In this document: positions 1-44,900 of the stretch, piece by piece
Position numbering within the stretch: position 1 is the stretch's first letter
How the letters are laid out: every line of letters begins with the position of its first letter
Assembly (NCBI RefSeq): GCF_029227915.1
Contig: NC_079887.1
Span: 12,402,001-12,462,000, forward strand
DNA length: 60,000 nucleotides
Direction: 5' to 3'
Source: Hydractinia symbiolongicarpus
Lineage: Eukaryota; Cnidaria; Hydrozoa; Anthoathecata; Hydractiniidae
Made by a program: the position numbers and the translations under genes
Notes under the pieces: model-generated
The model's input: only the letters and a program-made list of their open reading frames with translations
What the model was told of the DNA's origin: nothing
The model's database searches: none

Positions 1-462
1 AAGAGAAAACCGAAAGTCCAACAACTTTTGCGTGAAAAGCTAAATCTGTTAAAAGTATATACTTAGTCATGCTAGATGTACACAGGGGAAAAAGCATACC
101 AAGTCCAACATATTACGTTAAGTCATAAGAACAAAACAGTCAAGAACATATAGAAAAGAAGTATAAAAACTTTAATCACATCGGTATATTGCGTGCTGCG
201 CTCTCCCGCAATATTTCAATCCAAAATATTAAAACAAACGGTTTACCTTACAGAGTCATATCCAAATAAACAAAAATCAATTATTTTGCCTTTGCACATA
301 AAATTTTACAACAAATGTCAAAATATCTATTTAAGTAAAGCAAAATCAGGCATTTCGGTCATTACCAATCTCTCCTATAAAATGTTTATAGAAAATATAA
401 AAAAACAGTTTGCAGATTGTAAAATCTGAGTATACAAAAGATTTAATTTTGTTTTAGTAATG
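1..462. other. AT-rich DNA flanking the Tigger element
   Basis: No gene supported. A 78-codon open frame at 193-429 (+) has no recognisable motif. The phrase AAAAGCTAAATCTG near 30-50 recurs near 41,120, so part of this is probably an older dispersed repeat into which the neighbouring element inserted. Confidence 0.4.
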
Positions 463-1304
463 CAGTAGAGTCTCCATAACTCGAACCTCTATTACTCGAA
501 CGTCTCCTTAACTCGAACGAATTCGTTGGCACTGTGAAAATTTCCTACTAAACTCTTACAAAAAAACCTCTACTACTCGAACCTCCATAACTCAAATGTT
601 TCCTTAAGTCGAACAAATTATTTTGTCCCTTGAAGGTTTTTGACTCCATAACTCGAATTTTGTGGCATTTTGAAAAAAATTGATAAGTTTTCCTGATCAT
701 TTATCTCTTTATCATTTTCATATTTTAATGTTTACATGTGTTGTGGGCCTTATATTGTTTGAACGCATGATTCCAATGTTTTGTTTGTGTTTCGAACGAC
801 AACGCTTTCTCAACCAATTTTCAAAAACAGAGTTTCATAGCAATCTGACAATAGTGTAGTGGCAGGGTCAAAAAGAAGTAGAGCCGATAACAAGTCCTGT
901 AAAAATAAAAGACAGTACCCTCAAAGAGCTTGAAAAAAGGAACTCACCGTCCTTGAGATCCTAAGCGTTTTCTCGAAATTTGGGGAAGAATTGTTGGCTT
1001 CCCTAAAGGACTTGAATAAAAACATCAAACGAGATTATGATGATACTTGTAAACAATCAATTATAACTGATTTTTTTTACAAACATTTGAACAAAAAGCA
1101 ACTAAAACGCTCTGTTTTTGTATTTCACAAACCCAGAACCCCCAATAAGTAAGACTACGTACTTAATATACTGTTTTTATTCATCTGGTAAGCAAATAAG
1201 GGAAAAATATTGAAAAAAATTGAAAACCTCTACTACTCGAACGTCTCCTTAACTCGAACGGTTTCCTTCCCCCCCTGGCCGTTCAAGTTATGGAGACTCT
1301 ACTG
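463..1304 (+). mobile_element. Tigger/pogo-like DNA transposon, internally deleted
   Basis: Terminal inverted repeats of 24 bp (463-486 and 1281-1304) match at 23 of 24 positions and begin CAGTAGAGTCTCCATAACT, the pogo/Tigger style. Outside lie TG and TA, an imperfect TA duplication. The 842-bp interior keeps fragments on the plus strand: near 850-960 a basic N-terminus and KELEKRNSPSL, like the CENP-B-type helix-turn-helix, and near 970-1150 a tail reading KQSIITDFF, like Tigger transposase C-termini. The DDE core is absent. CTCGAAC-rich subterminal units recur inside both ends. Confidence 0.75.
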
Positions 1305-2570
1305 TATTGCATATTCTCTTCCCTACCAAAAGTTGATCACAAAATTCCAAATAAAATTATTTCTACCCTTTAATCAAAATTTTATAGGTATACAATACGC
1401 TGAATAGCTGATATTGGTATGATGTGTTACAAATTGTAATTTGTGGAAATTTATAATAACCTTTTTTTCCTATAACTTTTCCTATATTTTTTCCTATAAC
1501 GTACGCTTCTCCCCCTGTGTACTTCTGGCATAAGCAAGTATATACTTTTAGCAGCGTTTTACGCAACAGTTGTTAGACATTCGATTTTGTTAGACATTTT
1601 TCATTTTTATTTCTCTTCAGTTTAACCTGCTTATTTTTTTAGACGCGTTGTTTCAGTAAGTATAAATATGGAATATTGCAGATTGTCACAAAATTTAATT
1701 TATTGTGTTGTATGATTTTGCAAAACTTAAAAAAATTAGAGTTACAGTGGATTCTTCCACGGGAATACGGATAGTTATAGTAATAACCCCTGTCCAAGGA
1801 AATTGCGTTACTTCATGTAAACAGGCGAAACACGAAACAGAGATGCGGGGAATATAGACGAAGTTTAAAAGTTTTTCGATATTTTGCTAAAAAAAGACCG
1901 TACAGTATCTTAAATTTTATGCGTTACAGTTTTAAAAGGTTTTAGTAAACTTTTTTTCTGATTTACTTTTCTGATTATCAAAGCAAGTAATGTTAGTAGC
2001 TTTTACAGTTGCTTGGACACATTTATTTTTGTTTGACACTTCTGAGTTTTGCATTTTTTAATTCGCATGCTTAGGTTGCAATCATTGAATAATGTAAATC
2101 GTAAAATTCGAAACTTGTGTGTTGTTTTTTATGCATGTATACTTGTTACAATACAAATACAGTGGATTCTTCCACGCGGTATAGTTTGGTATCCTCTATT
2201 TCTGTAACATTTTGTTTGTACACATTAGCTATGTGCTTTGCAGACATAAACTGAATAAAAAGGTTTATTTAAGTCTTATAAAACCTTTATCTTCGAGTTG
2301 AGCAACAAAAAATAAAATACTTACAATACAAACATGTTATATTGTAAATTTTTTATTTCCTAATGAAATGCTTAAATATTTCAGATTATTTTTAAAAAAA
2401 TAATATGCTGATCGCACAATCACTCATAGTGGGTCTATTGGAAGAAGTATACACGTATTTGGGATAGAAATTTTTTTCTTCAAATTTTTGCTAAATATAT
2501 ATCTATTTTTTTTCGATTAAATAAAGTTCAACAACGAAATAAATAAAATACTTACAATACAAACATGCAC
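1305..2570. other. Non-coding stretch; dispersed-repeat traces
   Basis: No exon recognised; the last EIF2AK4 exon was looked for here and not found. The segment around 1,560-1,730 resembles 41,080-41,320 (shared TGTTAGACATT, TTTTTAGACG and GGAATATTGCA-like phrases). CAGTGGATTCTTCCACG occurs at 1,745 and 2,160. Confidence 0.35.
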
Positions 2571-35061
<32,491 letters not shown>

Positions 35062-35124
35062 CTAAAAAAATTTAAGCAATAATAAAAGGCACAATAGATA
35101 TAGACATTATTGGGCTATATATCT

Positions 35125-35445
35125 TGTTTGTTGTTATGGCAAATCATTAGTTAACTGCTGTTTCTCAAAAAATAAAATCAGACGTTTTTCTTCTTTTGAT
35201 ATCCTTATCAACAATTCAAAATTCATTTTAACCTTTATGCTTATATCAACAAACTTTGCGCATGTAAAACATTTAAAATAGATTTTTTTATCCAAAAGTT
35301 TATGTTTCACCGTTTTTAACATATTTTCTGGTTCCTAAAAAAAAGATGACGTCGTATCACATTGAATGATATTTATCCCAATTGTTCTTCAATGTAGTAA
35401 CAAGCATTTGTTTCAAATTTTGTTGCAATAAGATGTCTTCTTTCT
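35125..35445. repeat. Dispersed ~320-bp repeat, copy 1
   Basis: Matches 41,470-41,795 along its length: TTTTTCTTCTTTTGATATCC, CAAACTTTGCGCATGTAAAA, GTTTATGTTTCACCGTTTTT, then GCATTTGTTTCAAATTTTGT and GCAATAAGATGTCT. Same orientation, one copy just upstream of the EIF2AK4 RWD exon, the other 6.3 kb away. Class unknown. Confidence 0.75.
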
Positions 35446-38000
35446 TTTAGCAATGCCTCTGATAGCAAGCCCGACTGGAGTTAGACCTGAATAAATTTTA
35501 TAACAAATTTAAAAATATTAGTCAAAAACACAATTGTATCCTTTTCAAGCTTTTTTGTGCGTACAGCAAACAAACACTTTTGTGTAACTGTTACAATGAC
35601 AGTACCACTTGAAAAACCTGATAATCTGCTATACATCCTGTAATCAATAGTCCTTACACTAATCACTTTGCTTGTTTTTGCATTGCACTAAACATGACTA
35701 CCAATGCCTTTTTAGTTGTTCCTGCTTCATTTTTGAAAAAAGAAATCGAAACTTTTTTCTCATTATTTAATTGATTCTTTTTTTTGAATATAGTGGATAA
35801 AAAAATTTGGTCCTTGGTATTGGCAAGTCAAAAGAAAAACTTCTTTTAATAAATAGGCCTGAAATAAAATTAGGGTAACAAATGTGTCTCAAAATTCAAT
35901 TATAAGACCATTTAGTGAATTTTACTATTGCAAAAGTAACAATAATTAGGCAAAAAACAATTATCACAGTTATTACAGCTAGAAGATGCTTAGATCTACA
36001 AGAGATAATTTTTACAATAAATTGTTTTCAATTTGTATCACCATGTATATCACACCACAACAGAACCTTCATTTTTAAACTAGAATTAACGATTTTGTAG
36101 CAACATGTGTTAGTGTTAGCTTTTTACTACTTCTAAGACAAGAGCAACAGACTTAAGACTCAACCAACTGTCACTTCAACTATATAGCAAAAATAACTGA
36201 CATAAACTAAAATATCCTATTTACAATCTGTGCTTCTCAAATACCATCCAACGAAGCAATGACAAAGCTAAAAGAACAAAACATAATAACTAAATTGATG
36301 CGAATATTAACATTTTTTAGCATTCTAATGATTGCATAACAGCCTTCAAGTTTAATGATTGTCGTAAAAAGCATCATTACGTGTTATAAAAATTATAAAA
36401 GTTTTAAGTTTGGGTGTGGGACCTTTCCTCTCTGCAACAACATTAGGGTATCAGTATTGCTAACATTATCAGAACCAATCTGTTAAATGTGACAAATTTA
36501 TTACAACCTATTGAACAACAAATGTTAACATTTGAAACCTCAGATTTATTTTAAAACAAAAATGGTAAAAACAACACTTTGTCCCTTACGTCAATCGGCT
36601 CTATCTTCAGAACAGAAGGTTTGAATGTCTTTGTCAATCTCTTTTTTTCTTTTTTGACAGTCTAAACATGTATATAAAATAAATAAATAAAAAAATAAGC
36701 CAATTTTAAGGTATTGTCTCAAATATATATACTTGAAATGTCCAAACGTTTTTCCTATGTCTTTGAAAAATACCTTATCGAATATGTGATCTGAAGTGTC
36801 GACACATGCAATACAAAAATAACTGGGACATGATATGCTTACGTTTTTCTTCTGTGAGTTAAGACCTTTGTAAAACTAATTTTTAAAAAATAACTTCAAA
36901 GTGCAACTAGGACCATAAAATGATATTGTGATTAGGTTGTTTAAAAGGAATATATAACAGTCTTTTAAGAAAAAACTGTGGCAAAGGTGCCTATATCGCA
37001 GTTAATACAAGGATCTTGTAAGATAACGTGCCATTGCTCTGGTGCCATATGCAGTGTTTAAATAAATAATTGACCACTATATGTGATTCCTTGGGAACGG
37101 TTTCAATCACGAAATTTAAAATTCTTTACACTGACGTTTGAAATTATTCTAATGCTTCTTTTTATTTTTGTGCAGGGACACTATTAACATGAATCACACA
37201 ATAAGCGTTTTTTCTTTTCTTAGCCATAATAATTCTTAAGTGTTATGCTTGTTCAAGGTTTAAGGCAGATGAAATAGGGAAATTTAGCGTTGTTTTTATA
37301 AAAAAAAGTTATTTTTAGATTATTTACATATAATGATATATAATGAATACCCAAGAAAGACTCATTCGTATATTTGAAAGAACACCAATGTGACATTTTT
37401 TTCTTCTTCACAAGTTTAACACATGGTGTAGCAATATTTGATCTACCAGGAGTGTCTAGTTTTTTGTGCAGGTTAAAGTTGTTAATGTCCTGCGTGGTTG
37501 ACCTTGATGAATACTGAAGTCTTTTTATGGCATGTGAGACCTGGTTTAGGAATGGACTCTATACAAAAAAAGTTATATGGCTGCGTTGGGTTGACAAAAT
37601 AAACGAACAAATAAATTAAGGAAGTTTATTGTTCTTCCGTACCTAAAATAAAAAAAAATAAAAAAACGCAAGATTTTATTATACATATGATATTAATAAA
37701 AATACAAGGTTCCATCCATATGTAAGAAAATTAAAAAGCCCTAGGGACGAGGTTCATACTTTTTTCTCTCTCGCAAGGCCTTTCATTTGTAGTCAAAATG
37801 GCAGCATTTTTGCTAGCTAGCTACACTAAAAGAAAAGACAAAAAATTGAAAGAGATGTATATAAATCAATGGGAAAATGTGAAGCGAGATATTTAGATTA
37901 TCTATTCATAATTACGAAGTAAGGAATCGATCGCCGGGCAGTCTGACCACTTGTAACATGATCAATCATAGTCAATCTACCAAATTCCATGGTCAGTGAC
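35446..38000. other. Gap upstream of EIF2AK4; 5' exon(s) may lie here
   Basis: No firm gene. A minus-strand stretch at 36,590-36,662 between TTTAG and GTAAGG is open and would read TVKKEKKRLTKTFKPSV, a possible exon without a family match. A short plus-strand frame starts at 37,798 (MAAFLLASYTKRKDKK, 32 codons). The start of EIF2AK4 is expected here but its ALEAIYG-type motif was not found. Confidence 0.3.
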
Positions 38001-38639
38001 CGTTGACGGGTGGTTATTTTAAGCACTAATGTCAGAAGATGTCCTAGAGGACTTATGCTCCCTGGCTGTTAAGGAGGAAAACATGATTGTGAGAGTAGCA
38101 TTTAACAATATGCAACAAGACCGAGATAATTTTGTGGTTTCCATATTAGAGACCAGGCCTGAATATGCAAATTTGCCAGCAAGTGTCATTTTTGTGATGC
38201 GAATTTCAACTATATGCACAGAACCCATAATCAGGTGTCATATGCAGAGGTTTTACAGATACTGATATGCAGCCAGGACAAAAGCTTAGAAGAATCCCTT
38301 CAATTTGTGGGAGCTAAAGATGCTAACAAACAATCTGACACACTTCTTATGGACAACCAACTTGCCAATTCTATTTGCAGCTTTTAAAAACAAGTTAGGA
38401 AGCAAAAACTAATCCATCAACATCCCAAAAATTAGAATGACCCACCAACCAGTTTTGTATTTTTACCAGCCCAGTCATGGCGAAAATCTTGTCGCTTAAT
38501 TTTTGTAGCTCAACACTGTCAAACAAATGGCCTTTGTTTAACTTGTTGTAGCTACTTTTTGCTATTAAAGTAGAATGGCTAATCTTTGCCACTACTGGAA
38601 GGTTGCTGTCTAAATTAATGATGGCTCCTGGTTACAGTA

Positions 38640-39260
38640 TATCGGCAGCTTGACGTTTAGACTACGATGTCGAACTTGGTGTATTAGAACCAGTACTGAT
38701 TGGAGACCCAGTTACATGGTGCCATACGATAGTGGTTTGTGCCAAAAAGAACGGTAAGCCAAGAAGAACAGTACATTTTCAATCTCTCAATACACTTGCC
38801 ACATGCAGTTCTTATTCCATCAAGTATTTTCAGTACCACCAAAATATTTCTGATGCATGGAATGGCTACCATATTGTGCCACTATAAAAAGAGGGAAGAC
38901 ATGTTATACCACTTTTATCATGGCCTGGTTGTTACTGCTACACGACAACACTGCAGGATTACTCTCAGGAGATGAATATTCCAGACACTTTATGCAATAA
39001 CTTTCACATTCCCAGCCAAGGTCAAAGTTGTAAATGACATAGCCCCCTTACCAAAAGAAATTGCCAAATTTATCCTTGAAGTTGGTACCAGTTTTTTTCA
39101 GGAAGATTTTAACATACATGCAATAAAAAGCATTAAATATTGGGAGTTATGTACTTACGTAGATGTTGACCCATTTGTGCTAGCCTGTGGAAAATGTATA
39201 ATAGCCTTTGATCACAAACATTTGCCCGGATTATTCAGTAACTCCTTCAATGTCCGGCCC
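38640..39260 (+). pseudogene. Ty3/Gypsy-type reverse transcriptase relic
   Basis: Near 38,690-38,760 the reading VLIGDPVTWCHTIVVCAKKN, then GKPRRTVHFQSLN, matches the entry of Gypsy-type RT (pattern K.xGK.R.TVD.Q.LN). Near 38,820-38,880 it continues VPPKYF and DAWNGYHIVPL, the first palm motif. Frame breaks follow; the catalytic DD box is not readable. No LTRs recognised. The surrounding 38,029-38,600 and 39,270-40,320 may hold more of the same decayed element. Confidence 0.6.
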
Positions 39261-39269
39261 ACTATTTTC

Positions 39270-41469
39270 CAGAAGGAAGTACTTTTTCACAAATTTTAAA
39301 CAGTGCTGACATGCATGCATGAATATTGTGAGATGCTGTATTAGTTATAAAATTATTTATTACCTGTATGTTTGTGAGGTTGTAACTAAGAAAATAAATA
39401 AATAAGAAAATATTACCTCCATCTATAAATGCCATATTCTGAGCATGTACCAAGTTTAAAGCTTACCTCCCGCCACAAAAAAGTTTACTTTATTCAACCC
39501 AAAATACATAACTACTAAGAACTAACAATTTAAACATGATTTTGTTAAATTCGCAACGATATGTAGGATATAGACAAAAGTTTACCTTGTATCCAGCTTT
39601 GGCCTCACTTGTCAGCCATCTTTGAAGTATTAAAATATCGGATTTTGCCCGGTTTTGACGTCATCTGATAATACAAGAATAATCGACCCTCTGTAAGAAG
39701 AGAGAGAGGAGGAGAAGAGCGAAGCAATGCCCTTGTTAGTCCTGCACATGAATGTCCCATCAAGATTCTTTGCCAAGCACAATTGGTTAAGGATATGCAT
39801 CAAATGAATGATAATATTTCTACAGCTGGTCTGGAGATATTCCATTCATTGAAGATCTGTTATTTGCCAAAGAGTATCTTCTTTGAAAAAGATAAAATGT
39901 TTGCAGCAACAGCTTTGGCCATAATGGGTCACAATCTCAATGTGGATAGAAAACAGGTATATCTAAATGGCCTTAATCAGCCCTAACTTTTAATGAAAAT
40001 ATTTTAGCTGCTTTGTCCGTATTATAGGCCACGTATCGCAAGAAGAACGCTGAAGGTCATTATGTTCCGAAATATCGTTTGTAAGGTATTCAAAGGCCAT
40101 GAAGCGCTTCACCTAATTGAAAGTAAAGGTCGACAAATCATATAATTTTATACGAAGAATTGCTGAAGCTTTCTATTTCAGAGCTGTAGATTCGGAAAGA
40201 CGAAATAAAACGGATGGAGATTCCAGAAAGAGAGAGTTGTGTGTGGCACGGGAGGAAAGACCGTCTCGAGAATACATAATTAAAAACTCGACAAAGTATT
40301 CCCACTTGAAATGAGTTCAATTATTTTTTTCTACTTTCTACATATCATGCTCACTCACTTGGCACTTGCCATCCAACTCGAGAACATACACGTGTAGTCC
40401 TACTGTATATTTGATTTTACCTAGTGGTGGAGATAGACATAACTACTCATTTTCATCATTGATTAATTTCTAGCTCAAGAATTTTTCCAGCTCTTTAAGT
40501 TTCGCATAGGGTAAAGAAATACTATTATAATATCGACATAATAATATGACATAATAATAATATGACATAATATCGGGTTTTTACACATTACTAGATGATG
40601 TCATTCCGTCCCAGATTGCGAAAGTTATTATAATCGGAACTTAAGATGGCGACTGGCTACACACTTCTTTATATCAAATATTTTTAAACTTTTGATGGCA
40701 ATATATGGTATATTAGGTAATATATATTTGAGTTAAATAAATATGTTTATCTTAAATACTGTATTAATATAAGTTGATTTGGGCAAACTGTTTTTGTGGC
40801 AGGAGTAAGCTTTAATGACATGAAAATCAATATTTTTGGAAAAAAAGATCCATTTTACCTTTATTTTCTTACGTGATATAATTTTTTAACCTAATGTCGG
40901 TATCAAATTCATTTTTATATGACATTGATTTATTTATATTCAATGAATATGTCTACCCAAAATTAAATGGAGCTAAATGAATATTTAGCTCATGTTAATT
41001 GTGATGATATGATTCATGAAGACATAATCTAGTAAGGGGCAACCAAAAGGAACTTTCTGAGCAATTTGCAATGCAAAATGTCTAACAAAATCAAAGGTGT
41101 CTATAACAACCTTTATATGAAAAGCTAAATCTGCCAAAACATCAATAGTTAACAACCTCAGTCCCAGAGCTTTTTTTCTCTTTTATTTTTTTTATCGTTG
41201 CACATGCTTAAATTTTTAGACGTTTTGTTTTAGGTGGTGTTATAGATATATAGAATAATGCAAATTGTGACTTTTAAAAATTCAAATTACTGTGTTCTAT
41301 GTTTTTACTTGGCATCCCTCATATGGATTCAATGAGAGACTTAAGGCCATTGAAAATCTGGGAAATAGCGCAGGCTATGCATGTGTGACGTCATTTTTTA
41401 TGCCCCATTTTTATTATTTTTAGTTAACATCAGGATAGTTAAAAACATTTGAAAATCACATCTATTGTC
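39270..41469. other. Intergenic, scattered short open frames
   Basis: Short frames at 39,783-39,986 (HQMNDNISTAGLEIFHSLKI) and 40,117-40,314 (NFIRRIAEAFYFRAVDSERR) look protein-like but are unassigned. Sequence 41,040-41,320 resembles parts of 1-60 and 1,560-1,730, an old dispersed repeat. Confidence 0.35.
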
Positions 41470-41795
41470 ATCACAATCATTATTTAACAGTTGTTTTCAA
41501 AAAAAACATTGGAAAATGTTTTTCTTCTTTTAAAATCCTTATCAATGCTTCAAAGTCATTTTGACTTTTTACATATGCTTATAAATCAAAAAACTTTGCA
41601 CATGTAAAACAATTGAAACAGATTTTCTTATCCTAAAGTTTGTGTTTCACTGTTTTAGTCTGTTTTCTGGTTGCTTAAAATATGATGACGCTGTCTTGCA
41701 TTAAATGATATCATCCAAAGTTTTTTATCCTAATTTTCCTCCAATGTGCTAACAAACATTTGTTTCAAGTTTTGTTGCAATAAGGTGTCTCCTTC
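41470..41795. repeat. Dispersed ~320-bp repeat, copy 2
   Basis: Counterpart of 35,125-35,445 in the same orientation, with ACTTTGCACATGTAAAACAA, AGTTTGTGTTTCACTGTTTT and AACATTTGTTTCAAGTTTTG. Divergence is moderate, so the duplication is not recent. Confidence 0.75.
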
Positions 41796-43530
41796 ATCAC
41801 TCGATTTTGTTTATGATGTATATATAGTAGAGTAAGCACCATTATTAAATTTCTGGTAAGTGAATGGAATGTTGGAATAAAATAAGAGGTTATAAATTAA
41901 AAAGTTACTTACAAATTTGGAAAAAAAGTCATTGTTGTTTTGTTGCATAGGAAGGTATTCTGCTTTGTGTCAAGTATTATTAATTCCAGAGCCTTCCAAA
42001 AATTATGAATTTTATTAATAGCCATTTTACCTGTAAATATATATGGTTATTCTTTTTTTACCCACTAATTTCAGAAATCTGAAAACTCCAAAAACTTATG
42101 TAAATGTTGTAAGTCATCAGATGCTCTTTTGTAAACGATGCAATCGAACTATATTTATATGTGATAAAGGTACACAACCAATAAAGTCATGACTCAGCTG
42201 AAGACAAAAATAAGCACAATCTTTGTCAAAAGTGTTGGAAACTTTTTAAAACTTCAATTATTCACACACTTTGATCCCCACATCCCCTGACACTTAGGTT
42301 TTTTGAAGACAGAAGTTTGGTGCTATGGCTCTAACATTGTGAGAAGGGTGATGGAGGAGATAAAAAGAATCGTAATTCTGTATTTATAGCATTTTTAATG
42401 CCACTGATGGACAGTTTTTGTATTTCTCTGAACTACTTTTGGCAACGATTGTAGCTAGTTAGCTAGCTAGCTACCTATAATAACGTTTTTTACAAGTTTA
42501 TTTCCAGCTAATAGCCACGACTCTAATATTCTCTATATGCTTTATAAATTTGAGTTTAGGGTAGCTATATGTTCTTCAACGTAAAATATGGTAATAAAAG
42601 ATACGATAAAATGTTTTCAAACGAATATATTCCAATGATACCCACCTGATTTGCTTTTTTTCCAACCATCCTTTTAGACCATATTCACTGACATGTTGCG
42701 TATGTCTGCCTGCTTTGGCCTACTTTCGTTTTCTTGCGTTGGTTGTTTTTTACGTCTCGATCCCAGGACTCTATCCTCGGGCAACCTCGGTCTCAGCACC
42801 CCTTTCCAATGTTAGAGTGGGCCCTCTCTACATTGGGAGGGGTTAAATATTTATCGGGGTTCTTCGGGTATTTTTTAGGGGAGAAATGCACTACACCCGT
42901 CATTGGCATAATGGTAAAAAAATCGGCAAAATGTGACCACATATTTGCAAAGTGACTAATAAGTTTTGTCGAACAACAATTTTACTGATTCTTTTTTAAC
43001 GACTAACCGTGTTTGGCCGTTTTTTTTACTACGGCCATTTTCATTGTTTTCCTATTTTTCACTTCAGTATCTATGAAAACATAACGATAATAAAAAGAAC
43101 ATGGAAAAAGCCTTGTATGAGTCTAAAAAACGTTTCAAGTGGGCGTAGCAGAGGAAAGAGAAAAAAGAACGAAGCAGAAATTAAGCAAAAAAGCAGAGAA
43201 AATAGTTAAATGAAATATGTCAAAGCGACTAATTTCTTGCCGACTTTTATTTTTTGCCGACACTTTTTTATGCCGATTTTTATACCGATCAGGTAGGTTA
43301 TCCAAAAGTAATACCTCTTGTCTGCAAAATTTTTTAATGTACATTTCATAAAGACTATCCATTTCTACGTACGTACTTTCTGATTTTTGCAAATTTCACC
43401 AAATTTTTACAACGAAAGGGCCGAAGAAAAATTTAGTTAAATTAGCTCCTAATATTAAATGTTAAAAACGCCGTGTTTGTCTTCTGAGTCTACTTTGCAA
43501 TTTCACTTACAGAAAGATTTAAAGTGTTTT
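41796..43530. other. Intergenic, no gene seen
   Basis: A GCTAGCTAGCTAC stretch at about 42,455-42,472 and short frames without motifs. Nothing supported. Confidence 0.4.
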
Positions 43531-43650
43531 TTGATTCGTCAAATGCAACTGACCAGAAAATTTCCATTGTTTGAGTCATAATCGTTCATTAGAACGACAT
43601 GCTTTCGCGATGAACGAACTCTCCACCTCAATACACCACGATTAAATAAT

Positions 43651-44289
43651 TCACCACAGTAAAAACGAAATAGGTTTTCTTGGTAAACGAATATATGACT
43701 GTTGGTTCCACATGCAAGTTCTCTGTATGGTTTCTTTAATCTTCCTGGCCGTTGTTCTGGATTCTCTGTCAATGATTTTCTTCTCATCCCAATTAAACTG
43801 ATGACTTCTGCTCCAGCTGTGGTCCGCAATTTCGTTTTTCTTCACATCTCCGTTTCTCACTGCGCGCATATGTTCTTGTACTCGTTGCTTAAACTTTCTT
43901 TTTGTTTGGCCTATGTACACTGCATCACAATCTTTACACGGGATTTCGTAAACAACACTGCATTGTTCTTCCAGGTTTATTTTGTCTTTTGGCTTAGACA
44001 AAGTGCTTCTTAGGGTGTCTTTAGAATTAAAAATGCATTTGATCTTGTGTTGCCTTAAAACTCGACGAAGGATCTCGCTAGTACCTGGTACAAAGGGTAG
44101 GAATGCTGATGCGATAAATTCCCCTGATGTTTCCTTGTTGTCTCCGTTGCATCTTCGCTTCATTTTATTTTCTCCTTGTGTGATGACTTTATGACTGTAT
44201 CCATTTGCGATTAATGCATTTCTTACACGTCGAATTTCTTCTTTCCTCTCCTGTTTGTCACTGACTACGCTGTTGGCACGATTCGGCCT
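43651..44289 (-). pseudogene. PLE fragment: RT end plus GIY-YIG endonuclease, copy A
   Basis: The minus strand reads RKEEIRRVRNALIANGYSHK, then the RT end GTSEILRRVLRQHKIKC and the nuclease: VVYEIPCKDCDAVYIGQTKR, KFKQRVQEHMRAVRNGD, ADHSWSRSHQFNWDEKKI and a glutamate in IDRESRTTARKIKE. GIY-YIG appears as VVYEI...VYIGQ with R and E positions kept, and the CxxC (CKDC) of the PLE linker is intact. The open frame continues past the junction at about 44,289 into the other copy's antisense. Confidence 0.8.
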
Positions 44290-44731
44290 ACATCGACAAA
44301 TCAAATTCACTGTTGAGCTTGAACACAAGATCAAATGCATTCTTAATTCTAAAGACACCCTAAGAAGCACTTTGTCTAAACCAAAAGACAAAATAAACCT
44401 GGACGAAAAATGCAATGTTGTTTACGAAATCCCGTGTAAAGATTTTGATGCAGTGTACATAGGCCAAACAAAAAGAAAGTTTAAGCAACGAGTACAAGAA
44501 CATGTGCGCGCAGTGAGAAACGGAGATGTGAAGAAAAACGAAATTGCGGACCACAGCCGGAGCAGAAGTCATCAGTTTAATTGGGATGAGAAGAAAATCA
44601 TTGACAGAGAATCCAGAACAACGGCCAGGAAGATTAAAGAAACCATCAACAGTGTAGCACGTAACAAACACATAAGCAGCATCTCGTATCAACTTCCTGA
44701 GATTTGGTTACCAGCCCTACAGAAGAAGTAG
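44290..44731 (+). pseudogene. PLE GIY-YIG endonuclease, copy B
   Basis: Near-identical to copy A from KIKCILNSKDTLRSTLSKPK on, with EIPCKDFDAVYIGQTKRKF (CKDC changed to CKDF, losing one cysteine), VQEHVRAVRNGDVKKNEIAD and ESRTTARKIKETINSVARNK. It lacks the upstream RT segment. It ends in a stop at 44,731 after SSISYQLPEIWLPALQKK, a plausible natural C-terminus. Confidence 0.8.
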
Positions 44732-44867
44732 TTACCTACATCTAGGTCCGTAAATGTTAATTACCGTAATTAACTGTAATTATCAGCTCGTTTCTGATTG
44801 GTTAATTTTTATGAATGTCGATCCTCTGCAATTATACAAATACATGCTCAACATTATTTTACTTTGC

Positions 44868-44900
44868 CCGATGATGGGAGAAGAATCTCCCGAAACATCG
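44868..44900 (+). ncRNA. Possible hammerhead-ribozyme-like motif of the PLE
   Basis: Reads CCGATGA, a GGGAGA-AGAA-TCTCCC hairpin, then GAAAC and ATCG. This resembles the hammerhead core CUGAUGA-stem II-GAAA, with one substitution (U to C). PLEs are known to carry hammerhead motifs. Stems I and III and the cleavage triplet could not be confirmed by eye, and an alternative CGATG/CATCG pairing exists. Confidence 0.4.

Noticed and set aside
193-429. A 78-codon plus-strand frame near the window start
   Set aside because: No motif, and the sequence shows dispersed-repeat similarity; chance open frames of this size are common in such AT-rich DNA.
36590-36662. A minus-strand exon candidate (TTTAG, open frame, GTAAGG) upstream of the RWD exon
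   Set aside because: Its translation is lysine-rich without the ALEAIYG-type motif expected at the GCN2 N-terminus; kept only as a possibility.
43702-44692. Open frames antisense to the PLE endonuclease segments
   Set aside because: They mirror each other only because the locus is an inverted repeat; the sense frames carry the GIY-YIG motifs.
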